From the NCBI GenBank assembly GCA_964464465.1, contig CAYXGF010000001.1:1-64000 (forward strand): a stretch of 64,000 bases of DNA. The letters are read 5' to 3'. Positions 35,457 to 44,854 of the stretch are shown piece after piece. Both the position numbers and the translations under genes were made by a program. Under the pieces are notes generated by a model that was not told where the DNA came from, made no database searches, and saw nothing but the letters and a program-made list of their open reading frames with translations. Source of the stretch: UBA940 sp964464465 (GTDB taxonomy: Bacteria > Bacteroidota > Bacteroidia > Bacteroidales > Rikenellaceae). Each line of letters starts with the position of its first letter. Position 1 is the stretch's first letter.

Positions 35457-35684
35457 CGCCTTTGCGCAATGCCTCGTTTGGCAGCTGTTTTTTTAATTTT
35501 ATTTTATATTATCCGAAACTGCTATCGGACAGATTCCTTTTCCGAACCATAACCAACAACCGGCTATTTTCAAAAGTTCATCAAAGAAACAGACCGGAGA
35601 AAAACCTCACCGAAGCCCTAAAATACCTGAGGCCCTTGCGAGGGAGCACACCGGAAATAAAACCCCAAACAGCTTCTCCAAAAG
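35457..35684. other. Non-coding interval between tsf and GH127
   Basis: No gene is supported. It contains a T/A-rich run near 35490-35510 and GC-rich short inverted segments around 35630-35645, close to the tsf stop. It may hold the 3' UTR of the ribosomal operon and the far upstream region of the GH127 gene. Confidence 0.4.
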
Positions 35685-36506
35685 TTAGTCTATCAGCGAG
35701 AAACGTTTGTAAGCTACAACGGTAGCCTCCTTGTCCGCTTCCTTGATATACTGTTCTACGGTAATCTTGTTGTTCTTAACCAGCGGCTGGCTCAGAAGCG
35801 TATTCTCTTTGAGGAATTTGCCCACCTTGCCTTCGGCAATCTTGTCGAGCATGGCCTCGGGCTTGCCTTCCAGACGAGCCTGCTCACGGCCAATCTCACG
35901 CTCCTTGTCGATAACGGCCTGCGGACAGTCCGCAGCCGAAATAGATACGGGAGCCATTGCGGTAGCCTGCATAGCCACATCCTTGGCAACCTGCTCGTCG
36001 ATAGGCTTGTTGAAACCTACCAGAGTACCGAGCTTGAAGTTGATGTGCACGTATGCGGCACAGTAGGGAGCCTCGATTTTTGCATAGTAAGGCAGTTCCA
36101 CTTTCTCGCCGGTCTGACCGCTCTTCTCGGTAACCATGTCGGCAACCGTAATACCTTCGTCGTTCTTGGTTTCGAGCAGAGTCTGCAAATCCTCTATGTC
36201 GCCCTTCACAGCCACTTCGAGAATCTGATTGGCCGAAGCCGTGAACTCGGAGTTCTTGGCAACGAAGTCGGTCTCGCAGGCAAGACAGAGCATATAGGCT
36301 TTCTCGCCGACTATCTTGGTCACGACCACACCTTCGGTAGCGCTGCGGTCCGCACGTTTGTCGGCCACGAGCTTACCCTTCTCGCGGATAATATCTTTCG
36401 CCTTTTCATAGTCGCCTTCCGCCTCCATGAGTGCTTTCTTGCAATCCATCATACCGGCACCCGTCATCTTGCGGAGCTTTGCGACATCAGCAGCTTTGAT
36501 TTCCAT
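35685..36506 (-). CDS. tsf: Translation elongation factor Ts
   Basis: A 273-residue guanine-nucleotide exchange factor for EF-Tu. The N-terminal UBA-like domain has VAKLRKMTGAGMMDCKKAL, and the core has the CETDFVAKNSEF motif that contacts EF-Tu. The length is usual. It follows rpsB by 28 bp as the last gene of a translation operon. Confidence 0.97.
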   Translation of the reverse strand: MEIKAADVAKLRKMTGAGMMDCKKALMEAEGDYEKAKDIIREKGKLVADKRADRSATEGVVVTKIVGEKAYMLCLACETDFVAKNSEFTASANQILEVAVKGDIEDLQTLLETKNDEGITVADMVTEKSGQTGEKVELPYYAKIEAPYCAAYVHINFKLGTLVGFNKPIDEQVAKDVAMQATAMAPVSISAADCPQAVIDKEREIGREQARLEGKPEAMLDKIAEGKVGKFLKENTLLSQPLVKNNKITVEQYIKEADKEATVVAYKRFSLID

Positions 36507-36534
36507 GTTTTCTCTCTTTCTTTTAATGTGTTAA

Positions 36535-37359
36535 TTACTCTGCGCTCTGCTCGGCAGCCTGCTCGGGCTGCTCGGCAGTAGCTTTCACGGCCTTCTTGAT
36601 ACGCGGCTTAGCCTCTTTCGGAGCGTCTTTCTCCTTGGCGGCAGCCTCGGCAGCTTCCTTCTCCTTTTCGAGTTTGCGCTCGGTAAGACCTTCGCTTATA
36701 GCCTCGCACATTGCATCCAGAACGACAGAGATGGATTTGGCAGCATCGTCGTTGGCCGGAATCACGTAATCGATATTGGTCGGGTCGCAGCAGGTGTCGA
36801 CCATTGCGAATACCGGGATGTTCAGACGGTTGGCCTCCTTAACGGCATTGGCCTCTTTCTGAACGTCGATTACGAAGAGTGCGGCGGGCAGACGCGTAAG
36901 GTCCGCGATAGAGCCGAGGTTCTTTTCGAGTTTGGCTCTCTGACGCGAGATTTGAAGTTTCTCACGCTTCGAGAAGTTGTCGAAGGTTCCGTCGGCAGTC
37001 ATCTTGTCGATGGTAGCCATCTTCTTCACGGCCTTGCGGATGGTCGGGAAGTTGGTGAGCATACCGCCGGCCCAACGCTCGGTGACGTAAGGCATGCCGA
37101 CAGCCGAAATTTTCTCGGCAACGATATCCTTGGCCTGTTTCTTAGTGGCGACGAACAGCACGCGGCGGCCACCCTTGACGATTTGTTTGAGGGCGGCGGC
37201 GGCCTCGTCTATCTTTACGACCGTCTTGTGCAGGTCTATGATATGGATTCCGTTCTTCTCCATGAAGATATACGGAGCCATCTTAGGATTCCATTTTCTT
37301 TTCAGGTGACCGAAGTGGGCGCCTGCTTCCAATAATTGTTCGAAATTAGTTCTTGCCAT
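36535..37359 (-). CDS. rpsB: 30S ribosomal protein S2
   Basis: A 274-residue small-subunit protein with the S2 start NFEQLLEAGAHFGHLKRKWN and the core RWAGGMLTNFPTI. The last ~45 residues are an Ala/Lys/Glu low-complexity tail not found in short S2 proteins. A 265-bp leader separates it from rpsI, long enough for an autoregulatory structure. Confidence 0.97.
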   Translation of the reverse strand: MARTNFEQLLEAGAHFGHLKRKWNPKMAPYIFMEKNGIHIIDLHKTVVKIDEAAAALKQIVKGGRRVLFVATKKQAKDIVAEKISAVGMPYVTERWAGGMLTNFPTIRKAVKKMATIDKMTADGTFDNFSKREKLQISRQRAKLEKNLGSIADLTRLPAALFVIDVQKEANAVKEANRLNIPVFAMVDTCCDPTNIDYVIPANDDAAKSISVVLDAMCEAISEGLTERKLEKEKEAAEAAAKEKDAPKEAKPRIKKAVKATAEQPEQAAEQSAE

Positions 37360-37624
37360 TTTCTTTTGTTTTTTAATTTTCGTTTTACTCTTGACTTCAA
37401 TCCGGACAAGGTAGCGACTCCGCGAAACACTGAGACAGTCCGCCGGATTTTCCGCAGTCGGGCAACGTGCCGGTAGTGCCTAAAAAAGACAATCCTGCAA
37501 GTTTTCGGGTCTCCGGCGCATTTACGCCGCAATGCGGCACCGCATCACGATGGTACGCACTGTCGGCTTAGGCCGCCGGTTCCACGCCCGAACCGTGCAA
37601 AAAGGCAAACGCAGATAAAATATA
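37360..37624 (-). promoter_or_regulatory. Structured leader between rpsI and rpsB
   Basis: 265 bp without a gene in an otherwise tight ribosomal operon. It contains a perfect hairpin (37532-37545, ATGCGG-CA-CCGCAT) and other GC-rich dyads between about 37440 and 37600. Ribosomal protein S2 controls its own mRNA in other bacteria, so a leader element is plausible. I could not match it to a named RNA family. Confidence 0.4.
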
Positions 37625-38011
37625 CTAACGTTTGCTGAATTGGAATTTGCGGCGTGCACCCGGCTGTCCAGGTTTCTTTCTCTCCACCTCGCGCGGGTCG
37701 CGGGTGAGGAATCCGTTCTTTTTGAGAACCGGACGAAGTTCGGCGTCGATTTCGCAAAGAGCGCGCGCGATACCCAGACGTGCGGCCTCGGCCTGACCCT
37801 TGATACCGCCGCCGTCGAGGTTGATTGTTATATCGTAGCTCTCCGTAGCGTTGATTACAAGCAGAGGCTGTTTAACCACGAACTGGAAGATATCCAGCGG
37901 GAAGTATGTTTCCAACGGCTTCTTGTTGATGGTGATGTTACCCTTGCCGGGCTTGACGAAGACACGAGCGACTGCGGCTTTTCTGCGTCCTACTGTATTG
38001 ATTACTTCCAT
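37625..38011 (-). CDS. rpsI: 30S ribosomal protein S9
   Basis: A 128-residue small-subunit protein starting INTVGRRKAAVARVF and ending in the basic tail RRKFQFSKR whose last residues contact P-site tRNA. It lies 8 bp after rplM, the usual rplM-rpsI pair. Confidence 0.97.
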   Translation of the reverse strand: MEVINTVGRRKAAVARVFVKPGKGNITINKKPLETYFPLDIFQFVVKQPLLVINATESYDITINLDGGGIKGQAEAARLGIARALCEIDAELRPVLKKNGFLTRDPREVERKKPGQPGARRKFQFSKR

Positions 38012-38019
38012 GACCGAAC

Positions 38020-38475
38020 TTACTTAATCTCGTTTAACTTAATTTCAGTGGGGTTCTGAGCCTCATGCGGATGCTCTGCACCGGCATATACTTTCAGGTT
38101 TTTCAGCAGGGCTGCACCCAGACGGTTCTTCGGAAGCATACCCTTGACAGCCATCTCGACCACAGCGGTAGGTTTTCTTTTCAGGAAACCGGCAGGAGTC
38201 TCGAATCTCTGGCCGCCGGGATAACCGGTGTGGCGGGTGTATACCTTGTCGGTCATCTTGTCGCCCGTAAGTTTGATTTTGTCGGCGTTGATTACGATTA
38301 CGTTGTCGCCGCAATCTGCGTGAGGGGTGAAGCAGGGTTTGTTTTTTCCGCGCAGGATTTTAGCCACCTGAGAAGCCAGACGACCCAAAACCTCACCGTT
38401 GGCATCGATAAGAACCCACTGTTTGGTTACCGTGCCGGCGGAAGCGGAGATAGTTTTGTAGCTTAATGAATCCAC
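38020..38475 (-). CDS. rplM: 50S ribosomal protein L13
   Basis: A 151-residue large-subunit protein. KQWVLIDANGEVLGRLAS and YTRHTGYPGGQ are characteristic, as is VKGMLPKNRLG. It is the first gene of rplM-rpsI-rpsB-tsf. Confidence 0.97.
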   Translation of the reverse strand: MDSLSYKTISASAGTVTKQWVLIDANGEVLGRLASQVAKILRGKNKPCFTPHADCGDNVIVINADKIKLTGDKMTDKVYTRHTGYPGGQRFETPAGFLKRKPTAVVEMAVKGMLPKNRLGAALLKNLKVYAGAEHPHEAQNPTEIKLNEIK

Positions 38476-38541
38476 CTTGAAAAAGATTTTAGTTAATACT
38501 TATTTTATATATTATTCGCAATTATCGCTTTTTAACCGGAC

Positions 38542-38550
38542 GCAAAGGTA
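38542..38550 (-). promoter_or_regulatory. -7 promoter box of rplM operon
   Basis: TACCTTTGC on the minus strand matches TAnnTTTGC, 66 bp upstream of the rplM ATG. Confidence 0.7.
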
Positions 38551-38668
38551 AGAACATTTATCGAGAATAAAAACTCTGTAAGAAAAATTTATAGCACAGA
38601 CTCCGCCGTATAAGAAGACTGCACACAAACACCTCTGCCGAGTGCGGCTAAAAGAGATACAAGCCCGC

Positions 38669-39184
38669 TTAATTCTTACTATAAACAATGGTAAACTGCG
38701 AATCGGACGACCCGCCCGAAGAAACTTTTTTGGCATAGACAGCCGTTGCTCCATCTTTCGACACATAAGAATACTCCTTGTCTAAGAATCCTGATGAATT
38801 ACGCAGATTGAATCTTTTGCTCATTGCTTTTTCAAATGTAGAAGTCTGCATGTAAGCCACAATCTGAGCTGCGGCCAATCCGCTGTAATCGAAAGCATAC
38901 ATCACGCTCGACACCCCTCTGAGATGGCCGGAACCATACATTATGCACTCTAAACCGTTGTCGGTATATGTTTTTGCCGTATAATAATACTTCATTACGG
39001 TAGACTTCCTAACACCCCATTCGATAATCGGCTCGTCGAAATATCCGTTCCAGAACGTCTCCGGCTTAGGCTCTGTCTGCACGGGTTCTGTCGGAAGGTT
39101 AATCTCCGGTTCATTGTCCGAGCAGCAGCAAAACGCCCCCGACACAAGCAGCAACACGGCTGCAAACTCAATCAATCTCTTCAT
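38669..39184 (-). CDS. Hypothetical lipoprotein
   Basis: A 171-residue protein with a lipoprotein signal ending in SGAFCCCS, so one of three consecutive Cys (probably the first) would carry the lipid. A Pro/Glu/Thr-rich linker (~28-45) precedes a small globular domain with several aromatic residues. I recognise no family. It stands alone between the valS terminator and the ribosomal operon, with composition slightly more AT-rich than its neighbours. Its function is unknown. Confidence 0.7.
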   Translation of the reverse strand: MKRLIEFAAVLLLVSGAFCCCSDNEPEINLPTEPVQTEPKPETFWNGYFDEPIIEWGVRKSTVMKYYYTAKTYTDNGLECIMYGSGHLRGVSSVMYAFDYSGLAAAQIVAYMQTSTFEKAMSKRFNLRNSSGFLDKEYSYVSKDGATAVYAKKVSSGGSSDSQFTIVYSKN

Positions 39185-39209
39185 TGCTTTTTAATTTTTA
39201 GTTGGAAAT

Positions 39210-39242
39210 AAAAAAAGGCGACACTGCAAGAGCAGTATCGCC
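39210..39242 (-). terminator. Intrinsic terminator of valS
   Basis: On the minus strand an 11-bp stem (39232-39242 with 39217-39227, one C-A mismatch) is followed by seven T. It lies 88 bp after the valS stop. Confidence 0.85.
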
Positions 39243-39329
39243 AGGACAATATCGCAATATTCAATATATCAGACGGGACTACCCCCCCCCGATAAATATC
39301 TATATGTGTGACAGTTGCCAGTCATATCG

Positions 39330-41960
39330 CTACATTCCGAACTCTTTGAGGCGCTCGCGGATGGCGGCGATTTTAGCCTCGGCGTCGGCCTGTTTGGCAC
39401 GCTCGTTGGCAACCACCTTCTCAGGAGCGGAATTCACGAAGCGTTCGTTTCCGAGCTTCTTCATGACCGAGGCCAGGAAGCCCTCGTAATATTCGAGCTC
39501 CTGGGTGAGTTTGGCGACCTCGGCCGCGGTATCTATCTTGCCGCTCATCGGTATGAAATAACGCGTGGTCTTGACGATGAAGGCCTCGGCCTGCGCCGGT
39601 TTCTCGCTCACGGTGCGAATCTCCGAAAGACCAGCCAGCTTGACAATCACCGGAGCCAGTTCCGCAGGATAGTTCTCGTCGGCAATGACTTCGAGCGCCA
39701 GCGGCTCCCTGTTCGGAATGTTCTTCTGCTTGCGCACGGCACGCACTGCCGTGACAGCCTCCTGCGCCAGCGCCATGCGGGCAAGAAGTTCCGTATTCGC
39801 TGCGGCGGGTTCGGGCATGCGGCTGACGGTGATGCAGTCCTCCGGCTCGCGCTCGGCTATGCAGTGCCAGATTTCCTCCGTGATAAACGGCATGAAAGGA
39901 TGCAGCACCTGCAACAGTTTCTCGAAAAGACCTTTCACCTGACCGAGCGTAAGGGCGTCTATCGGACTGCCGTACGCAGGTTTGACCATTTCGAGCAGCG
40001 AGCCCGAGAAATCGTCCCAGAACAGTTTGTACACCGTCATCAGAGCCTCCGAGATACGGTACGAGCCGAACAGGTCGTCCACCTCGGCAAGGGTCTTGTC
40101 GAGCAGTGCCGAGAACCACTCCACTGCGATGCGGCTGCTCTCCGGCTGCTCAATCCCGCTATCCAGCGACCAGCCGTTGACCAACCGGAAGGCATTCCAT
40201 ATCTTGTTTCCGAAATTGCGTCCCTGCTCGCACAGAGCCTCGTCGAACATCAGGTCGTTGCCCGCGCTCGAACACAGCAGCATGGCCATACGCACGCCGT
40301 CGGCGCCGTACTTGGCTATCAAATCGAGCGGGTCGGGCGAGTTGCCCAGCTGCTTGCTCATCTTGCGGCCCTGCTTGTCGCGCACGATACCGGTGAAATA
40401 TACATTAGAGAAGGGTTTCTGTCCGCGGTACTCGAATCCGGCCATAATCATTCTGGCCACCCAGAAGAAGATAATGTCCGGTCCCGTAACCAGAGCATCG
40501 GTCGGATAGTAATAATTCACCTCGCGGTTGTCCGGATTGCGGATTCCGTCGAACACGGATATGGGCCACAGCCACGAGCTGAACCACGTGTCGAGCACAT
40601 CCTCGTCCTGACGCAGGTCGCTGAGCTGCAAACCGTCGTTGCCCGACTTGGCGCGGGCGAGTTCGAGCGCCTTCCCGGGAGTCTCGGCGACAACGAATCC
40701 GCCGCCCGGAAGGTAGTATGCCGGAATACGCTGGCCCCACCAGAGCTGGCGCGAGATACACCAGTCCTTGATGTTCTCCATCCAGTAGCGGTACGTATTC
40801 TTATATTTCTGAGGAACGAAACTGATATCGTCGTCCATGACCGCGTCGAGCGCCGGGCCAGCAAGCTCGGACATCGACAGGAACCACTGCATCGACAGCT
40901 TAGGCTCTATGGCCACGCCTGTACGCTCCGAATAGCCGACATTGTTGGTGTACGCCTCCACCTTTTCGAGAAGGCCGCTCTGACGCAAATCGTTCTCTAT
41001 CTGGCGGCGGCAGTCGAAACGGTCCATACCTACGTAAAGACCCACCTTGTCGTTGATAGTGCCGTTGTCGTTGAATATGTCTATGGATTCGAGTCCGTAT
41101 TTCTCGCCGAGCATGTAGTCGTTCACGTCGTGCGCCGGAGTGACTTTCAGCGCACCGGTACCGAACTCTATGTCCACATACTCGTCCCTGATGACGGGTA
41201 TCGAGCGGCCCACCAACGGAACTATGACCCGGGCGTCCGCCGGCAGGTCGGCATAGCGGCCGTCACCCGGATTGACACACAGGGCCGTGTCGCCGAGTAT
41301 GGTTTCGGGACGCGTGGTGGCCACGATGATGTATTTATCGCTGCCCTCTATCCTGTAACGCAGGTAGTAGAGCTTGCCGTGCGACTCCTTGAACACGACC
41401 TCCTCGTCGGAGAGCGCCGTGAGAGCCGCCGGGTCCCAGTTCACCATCCTCACGCCGCGGTAAATCTTGCCCTTGTTGTACAGGTCCACGAAGACCTTGA
41501 TTACACCCTCGGTGCGGACATCGTCCATCGTGAAACACGTTCTGTCCCAGTCGCACGAGGCGCCCAGCTTGCGCAGCTGTTTGAGAATGATGCCGCCGTG
41601 CTTCTCCTTCCACTCCCACGCATGGCGCAGGAACTCCTCGCGCGAGAGCGAGCTCTTGTCTATACCCTCGGCTTTGAGCTTGGCCACCACCTTCGCTTCG
41701 GTGGCTATCGAGGCGTGGTCGGTTCCCGGCACCCAGCAGGCATTGTATCCCTGCATGCGTGCCCGGCGCACCAGAACGTCCTGCATCGTATTGTTGAGCA
41801 TATGACCCATATGCAGCATTCCCGTCACGTTAGGCGGCGGAATGACTATGGTGTAGGGTTTGCGTTCATCCGGCTCGGAATGAAAAAACTTGTGGGCTAT
41901 CCAGTATTCGTACCACTTGCCCTCTATATCCTGAGGCGAGTATTTGTCTGCGATTTCCAT
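39330..41960 (-). CDS. valS: Valyl-tRNA synthetase
   Basis: An 876-residue class I aminoacyl-tRNA synthetase that charges tRNA-Val and edits misacylated Thr. It shows HIGH-type PPPNVTGMLHMGHML (residues ~38-52), the KMSKS loop GRKMSKQLGNSPDPL (~520), an editing domain between them, an anticodon-binding region, and a C-terminal coiled coil (~810-876). The length is typical. Its upstream region contains three tandem promoter-bearing repeat units. Confidence 0.96.
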   Translation of the reverse strand: MEIADKYSPQDIEGKWYEYWIAHKFFHSEPDERKPYTIVIPPPNVTGMLHMGHMLNNTMQDVLVRRARMQGYNACWVPGTDHASIATEAKVVAKLKAEGIDKSSLSREEFLRHAWEWKEKHGGIILKQLRKLGASCDWDRTCFTMDDVRTEGVIKVFVDLYNKGKIYRGVRMVNWDPAALTALSDEEVVFKESHGKLYYLRYRIEGSDKYIIVATTRPETILGDTALCVNPGDGRYADLPADARVIVPLVGRSIPVIRDEYVDIEFGTGALKVTPAHDVNDYMLGEKYGLESIDIFNDNGTINDKVGLYVGMDRFDCRRQIENDLRQSGLLEKVEAYTNNVGYSERTGVAIEPKLSMQWFLSMSELAGPALDAVMDDDISFVPQKYKNTYRYWMENIKDWCISRQLWWGQRIPAYYLPGGGFVVAETPGKALELARAKSGNDGLQLSDLRQDEDVLDTWFSSWLWPISVFDGIRNPDNREVNYYYPTDALVTGPDIIFFWVARMIMAGFEYRGQKPFSNVYFTGIVRDKQGRKMSKQLGNSPDPLDLIAKYGADGVRMAMLLCSSAGNDLMFDEALCEQGRNFGNKIWNAFRLVNGWSLDSGIEQPESSRIAVEWFSALLDKTLAEVDDLFGSYRISEALMTVYKLFWDDFSGSLLEMVKPAYGSPIDALTLGQVKGLFEKLLQVLHPFMPFITEEIWHCIAEREPEDCITVSRMPEPAAANTELLARMALAQEAVTAVRAVRKQKNIPNREPLALEVIADENYPAELAPVIVKLAGLSEIRTVSEKPAQAEAFIVKTTRYFIPMSGKIDTAAEVAKLTQELEYYEGFLASVMKKLGNERFVNSAPEKVVANERAKQADAEAKIAAIRERLKEFGM

Positions 41961-41991
41961 GCTTTTGACCTAAGGTAATGATTATAATTGT

Positions 41992-42151
41992 GCAAAGATA
42001 CGAATAAGCGAGGGCAATGCCAAATTTATTTGAGCATTGCCGAGCGTGAGTATCTTGGGCGTCAGCCAAAGATACGAATAAGCAAAACCGTAAACCGGAA
42101 TCGATTGCAGAATCATCCGAACGTGAGTATCTTGGGCGCAGGCCAAAGATA
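41992..42151 (-). repeat. Tandem ~75-bp palindromic promoter repeats upstream of valS
   Basis: Read toward valS, three units end in GTATCTTTG(G/C). Their TATCTTTG boxes lie at 41993-42000, 42067-42074 and 42144-42151, spaced 74 and 77 bp. A complete unit runs CCCAAGATAC, then an internal dyad, then CTTATTCGTATCTTTGG. The outer ends are inverted repeats of each other. In the valS-proximal unit the inner hairpin pairs GGCAATGC with GCATTGCC and AAAT with ATTT. The distal unit is degenerate. Each box fits TAnnTTTG, so valS may have stacked promoters. The same units lie upstream of der. Confidence 0.85.
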
Positions 42152-42317
42152 CGGTTAAGCGGGAATCACCACGGATAACGGCCCGATTCATCTGCTGTTT
42201 TTGCAGTTCCGTGTCATAGCGGCATGCCACAGAGCCTCCGGCGGCGGACAAATTGTCATATCGCCGGTCCCTTTTCCCGTTTTGCACCTTATTTGCAGAA
42301 ATGTTACAGTATTTATG

Positions 42318-42326
42318 TATCTTTGC
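42318..42326 (+). promoter_or_regulatory. -7 promoter box of lon
   Basis: TATCTTTGC matches TAnnTTTGC, 38 bp before the lon ATG. A TTTG at 42292-42295, 22 bp upstream, may be the -33 box. This promoter is not part of the ~75-bp repeat. Confidence 0.75.
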
Positions 42327-42364
42327 ATTCCGATGCAAGAAGCACCTCAACGCAAACAAAGACT

Positions 42365-44791
42365 ATGGTAAAAAAAGCTAAGATAGAAATCGACGATTTA
42401 TCGAACATAGGCGAACTCATGGACGGCCGGCATCAGGTCATACCCATCCTCTCGGGCGAGGACGAGCTGCCGACGCAGGTGGACATGCCGGAGGTTCTGC
42501 CGATTCTCACGCTGCGCAGTTCGGTACTGTTTCCCGGCTCGATAAGCCCCATCACCGTGGGACGCGAGAAGTCCATCAAACTCGTGCGCGACGTGGAGGC
42601 ATCCAAAGGACTGCTCGGAGCCGTCCTGCAAAAGGAGGGAGAGATAGAACAGCCCGCCCCCGACGACATGTACCGCATCGGCACGGCAGCCCGCATAATC
42701 AAGATTCTGGAAATGCCCAACGGCAACCTCACCGTGATACTGCACGGACTGGAAAAAATCGAGGTTCACGAATACATATCCTCCGAGCCGTATCTGTCGG
42801 CCTCGGTGATTCCGCTCAAAGACACGGCGCCGGACAACGCCAACGTCGAGTTCGGAGCTCTCGTCGATTCGATTCGCGACGTTGCGCTGGGCATAATCAA
42901 CATATCGCCGGCAATACCCAAGGAGGCGGCATTCGCGGTCAAGAACATCGACTCGCGGCGCGGACTTATAAACTTCGTCTGCTCGAACATGGAGCTCTCG
43001 GATGCCGACCGCCAGCAGCTGCTCGAAGCGCCGGGTCTGCTGGCGCGCGCCCGCAAGCTGCTCGAAATACTCATCCGCGAACAGCAGCTGCTCGAACTCA
43101 AAAACGAGATTCAGGCCAAAGTCAAACAGGAGCTCGACCGCCAGCAGCGGGACTATTTCCTGCAACAACAGATGCGCACCATCCAGGACGAGCTCGGAGG
43201 CGACGGAGCCGACGAGGAGATAGAGAAGATGCGCGAGAAGGCGGCCGGAAAGAATTGGAGCAAGGAAATAGCGGAGTTGTTCGACAAGGAGCTGAGCAAA
43301 CTCGAACGCCTCAATCCCGCGGTAGCCGAGTACACCGTCCAGATGACATACCTCCAACTGCTGCTCGACCTGCCGTGGGGCGACATGACGCAGGACAACC
43401 TCGACTTGCAGAGAGCCCGCCAGCAGCTGGACAAGGACCACTTCGGACTCGAAGAGGTAAAGGAGCGCATACTCGAACATTTGGCCGTGATAAAGCTCAA
43501 AGGCGACCTGAAATCCCCGATAATATGCCTGTACGGCCCTCCGGGAGTGGGTAAGACCTCGCTCGGGAAATCCGTGGCCGAAGCCCTGGGACGCAAGTTC
43601 GGACGCATCTCCCTGGGCGGACTGCACGACGAGGCCGAAATCCGCGGACACCGCAAAACGTACATAGGCGCCATGCCGGGACGTATCATCCAGACAATCA
43701 AGCGTTGCGGCTCGTCGAATCCGGTAATCATACTCGACGAGGTGGACAAAGTCGGGCAGGACCACCGCGGCGACCCGGCATCGGCGCTGCTCGAAGTGCT
43801 CGACCCGGAGCAGAACACCACCTTCCACGACAACTATCTGGATATGGAATACGACCTGTCGAAGGTGTTGTTCATCGCCACGGCAAACAACGTACAGGCC
43901 ATAAGTCCGGCCCTGCGCGACAGAATGGAGATGATAGGCATCCCCGGATACATACTCGAAGACAAGGTGCGCATAGCCCGCGACCATCTTCTTCCCAAAC
44001 AGCTCGAAGCCCACGGCGTGACGCCGCAGCAGCTGACAATCCCTGATTCGCTGCTCGAAACCGTGATATCGGGCTATACCCGCGAGGCGGGCGTGCGCCA
44101 GCTCGACAAGACGATTGCCAAAATAGTGCGGCACAGAGCCAAACAAATCGGATTCGACGAAACGTTCGAGACTGAACTCTCGGCAGAAGAGGCCGAAAAG
44201 ATTCTCGGCATGCCGCGTTTCAGATGCGACGAATACGAAATCGGCGGCATGACAGGCATCGTAACAGGTCTGGCTTGGACCGAGACCGGCGGCGACATAC
44301 TCTACATCGAATCGGTGCTTACACCCGGCAAGGGAGACATGCACCTGACGGGAAATCTCGGCGATGTGATGAAGGAGTCGGCGACAATAGCATTCGAATG
44401 GGTCAAGGCCCATTACCAGGAGCTGGGAATCGACAAGAAAGCATTCACCGAGTACGACATCAACATACACGTGCCTGAGGGAGCCATTCCCAAGGACGGA
44501 CCCAGCGCCGGAATCACCATGGTGACGTCGATAGCCTCGACCTACACCGGACGCAAGGTCCGCGAGCGTGTGGCCATGACGGGAGAGACCACCCTGCGCG
44601 GAAGGGTTATGCCGGTCGGCGGCGTGAAGGAGAAGATTCTGGCGGCAAAACGCGCAGGCATCACCGACATCGTCCTGTGCGAGGACAACCGCAAGGACAT
44701 CGAGGAGGTAAAGCCCGAATACATACAGGGACTCACGTTCCACTACGTGAGGACAAACAGCGAGGTGCTGGACCTGGTTCTCGAAAAATAA
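42365..44791 (+). CDS. lon: ATP-dependent protease Lon
   Basis: An 808-residue cytoplasmic AAA+ protease degrading misfolded and regulatory proteins. The N-terminal substrate domain starts at LPILTLRSSVLFPG, a coiled region follows (~200-300), then the AAA+ domain with Walker A GPPGVGKTSLGKS and Walker B VIILDEVDK, and the C-terminal protease domain with catalytic Ser in PKDGPSAGITM and Lys in GGVKEKILAAKRAG. ATG 42365 is chosen because the longer frame runs across the promoter box. It is followed by a 17-bp stem terminator. Confidence 0.96.
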   Translation: MVKKAKIEIDDLSNIGELMDGRHQVIPILSGEDELPTQVDMPEVLPILTLRSSVLFPGSISPITVGREKSIKLVRDVEASKGLLGAVLQKEGEIEQPAPDDMYRIGTAARIIKILEMPNGNLTVILHGLEKIEVHEYISSEPYLSASVIPLKDTAPDNANVEFGALVDSIRDVALGIINISPAIPKEAAFAVKNIDSRRGLINFVCSNMELSDADRQQLLEAPGLLARARKLLEILIREQQLLELKNEIQAKVKQELDRQQRDYFLQQQMRTIQDELGGDGADEEIEKMREKAAGKNWSKEIAELFDKELSKLERLNPAVAEYTVQMTYLQLLLDLPWGDMTQDNLDLQRARQQLDKDHFGLEEVKERILEHLAVIKLKGDLKSPIICLYGPPGVGKTSLGKSVAEALGRKFGRISLGGLHDEAEIRGHRKTYIGAMPGRIIQTIKRCGSSNPVIILDEVDKVGQDHRGDPASALLEVLDPEQNTTFHDNYLDMEYDLSKVLFIATANNVQAISPALRDRMEMIGIPGYILEDKVRIARDHLLPKQLEAHGVTPQQLTIPDSLLETVISGYTREAGVRQLDKTIAKIVRHRAKQIGFDETFETELSAEEAEKILGMPRFRCDEYEIGGMTGIVTGLAWTETGGDILYIESVLTPGKGDMHLTGNLGDVMKESATIAFEWVKAHYQELGIDKKAFTEYDINIHVPEGAIPKDGPSAGITMVTSIASTYTGRKVRERVAMTGETTLRGRVMPVGGVKEKILAAKRAGITDIVLCEDNRKDIEEVKPEYIQGLTFHYVRTNSEVLDLVLEK

Positions 44792-44808
44792 TCGCCTGCA
44801 AACAGTCA

Positions 44809-44847
44809 ATTACAGAGCCGTATCGTATTCCGGTACGGCTCTGTAAT
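44809..44847 (+). terminator. Hairpin terminator of lon
   Basis: A 17-bp stem (44809-44825 with 44831-44847, one G-T pair) with 5-nt loop TATTC begins 17 bp after the lon stop. The T tract is weak. Confidence 0.75.
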
Positions 44848-44854
44848 TAATACT

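Noticed and set aside
39315..41978. 887-codon open frame on the plus strand opposite valS
   Set aside because: valS is an unmistakable synthetase with all motifs. The opposite frame is His/Arg/Val-rich with no domain, as expected from a shadow in GC-rich coding DNA.
41992..42151. CRISPR-like spacing of repeats before valS (and der)
   Set aside because: Units are ~75 bp, abut with no unique spacers, number three per array and contain promoter boxes. No cas genes are present.
42398..44809. 803-codon open frame on the minus strand opposite lon
   Set aside because: Lon motifs are complete on the other strand. The shadow has no signal, domain or promoter.
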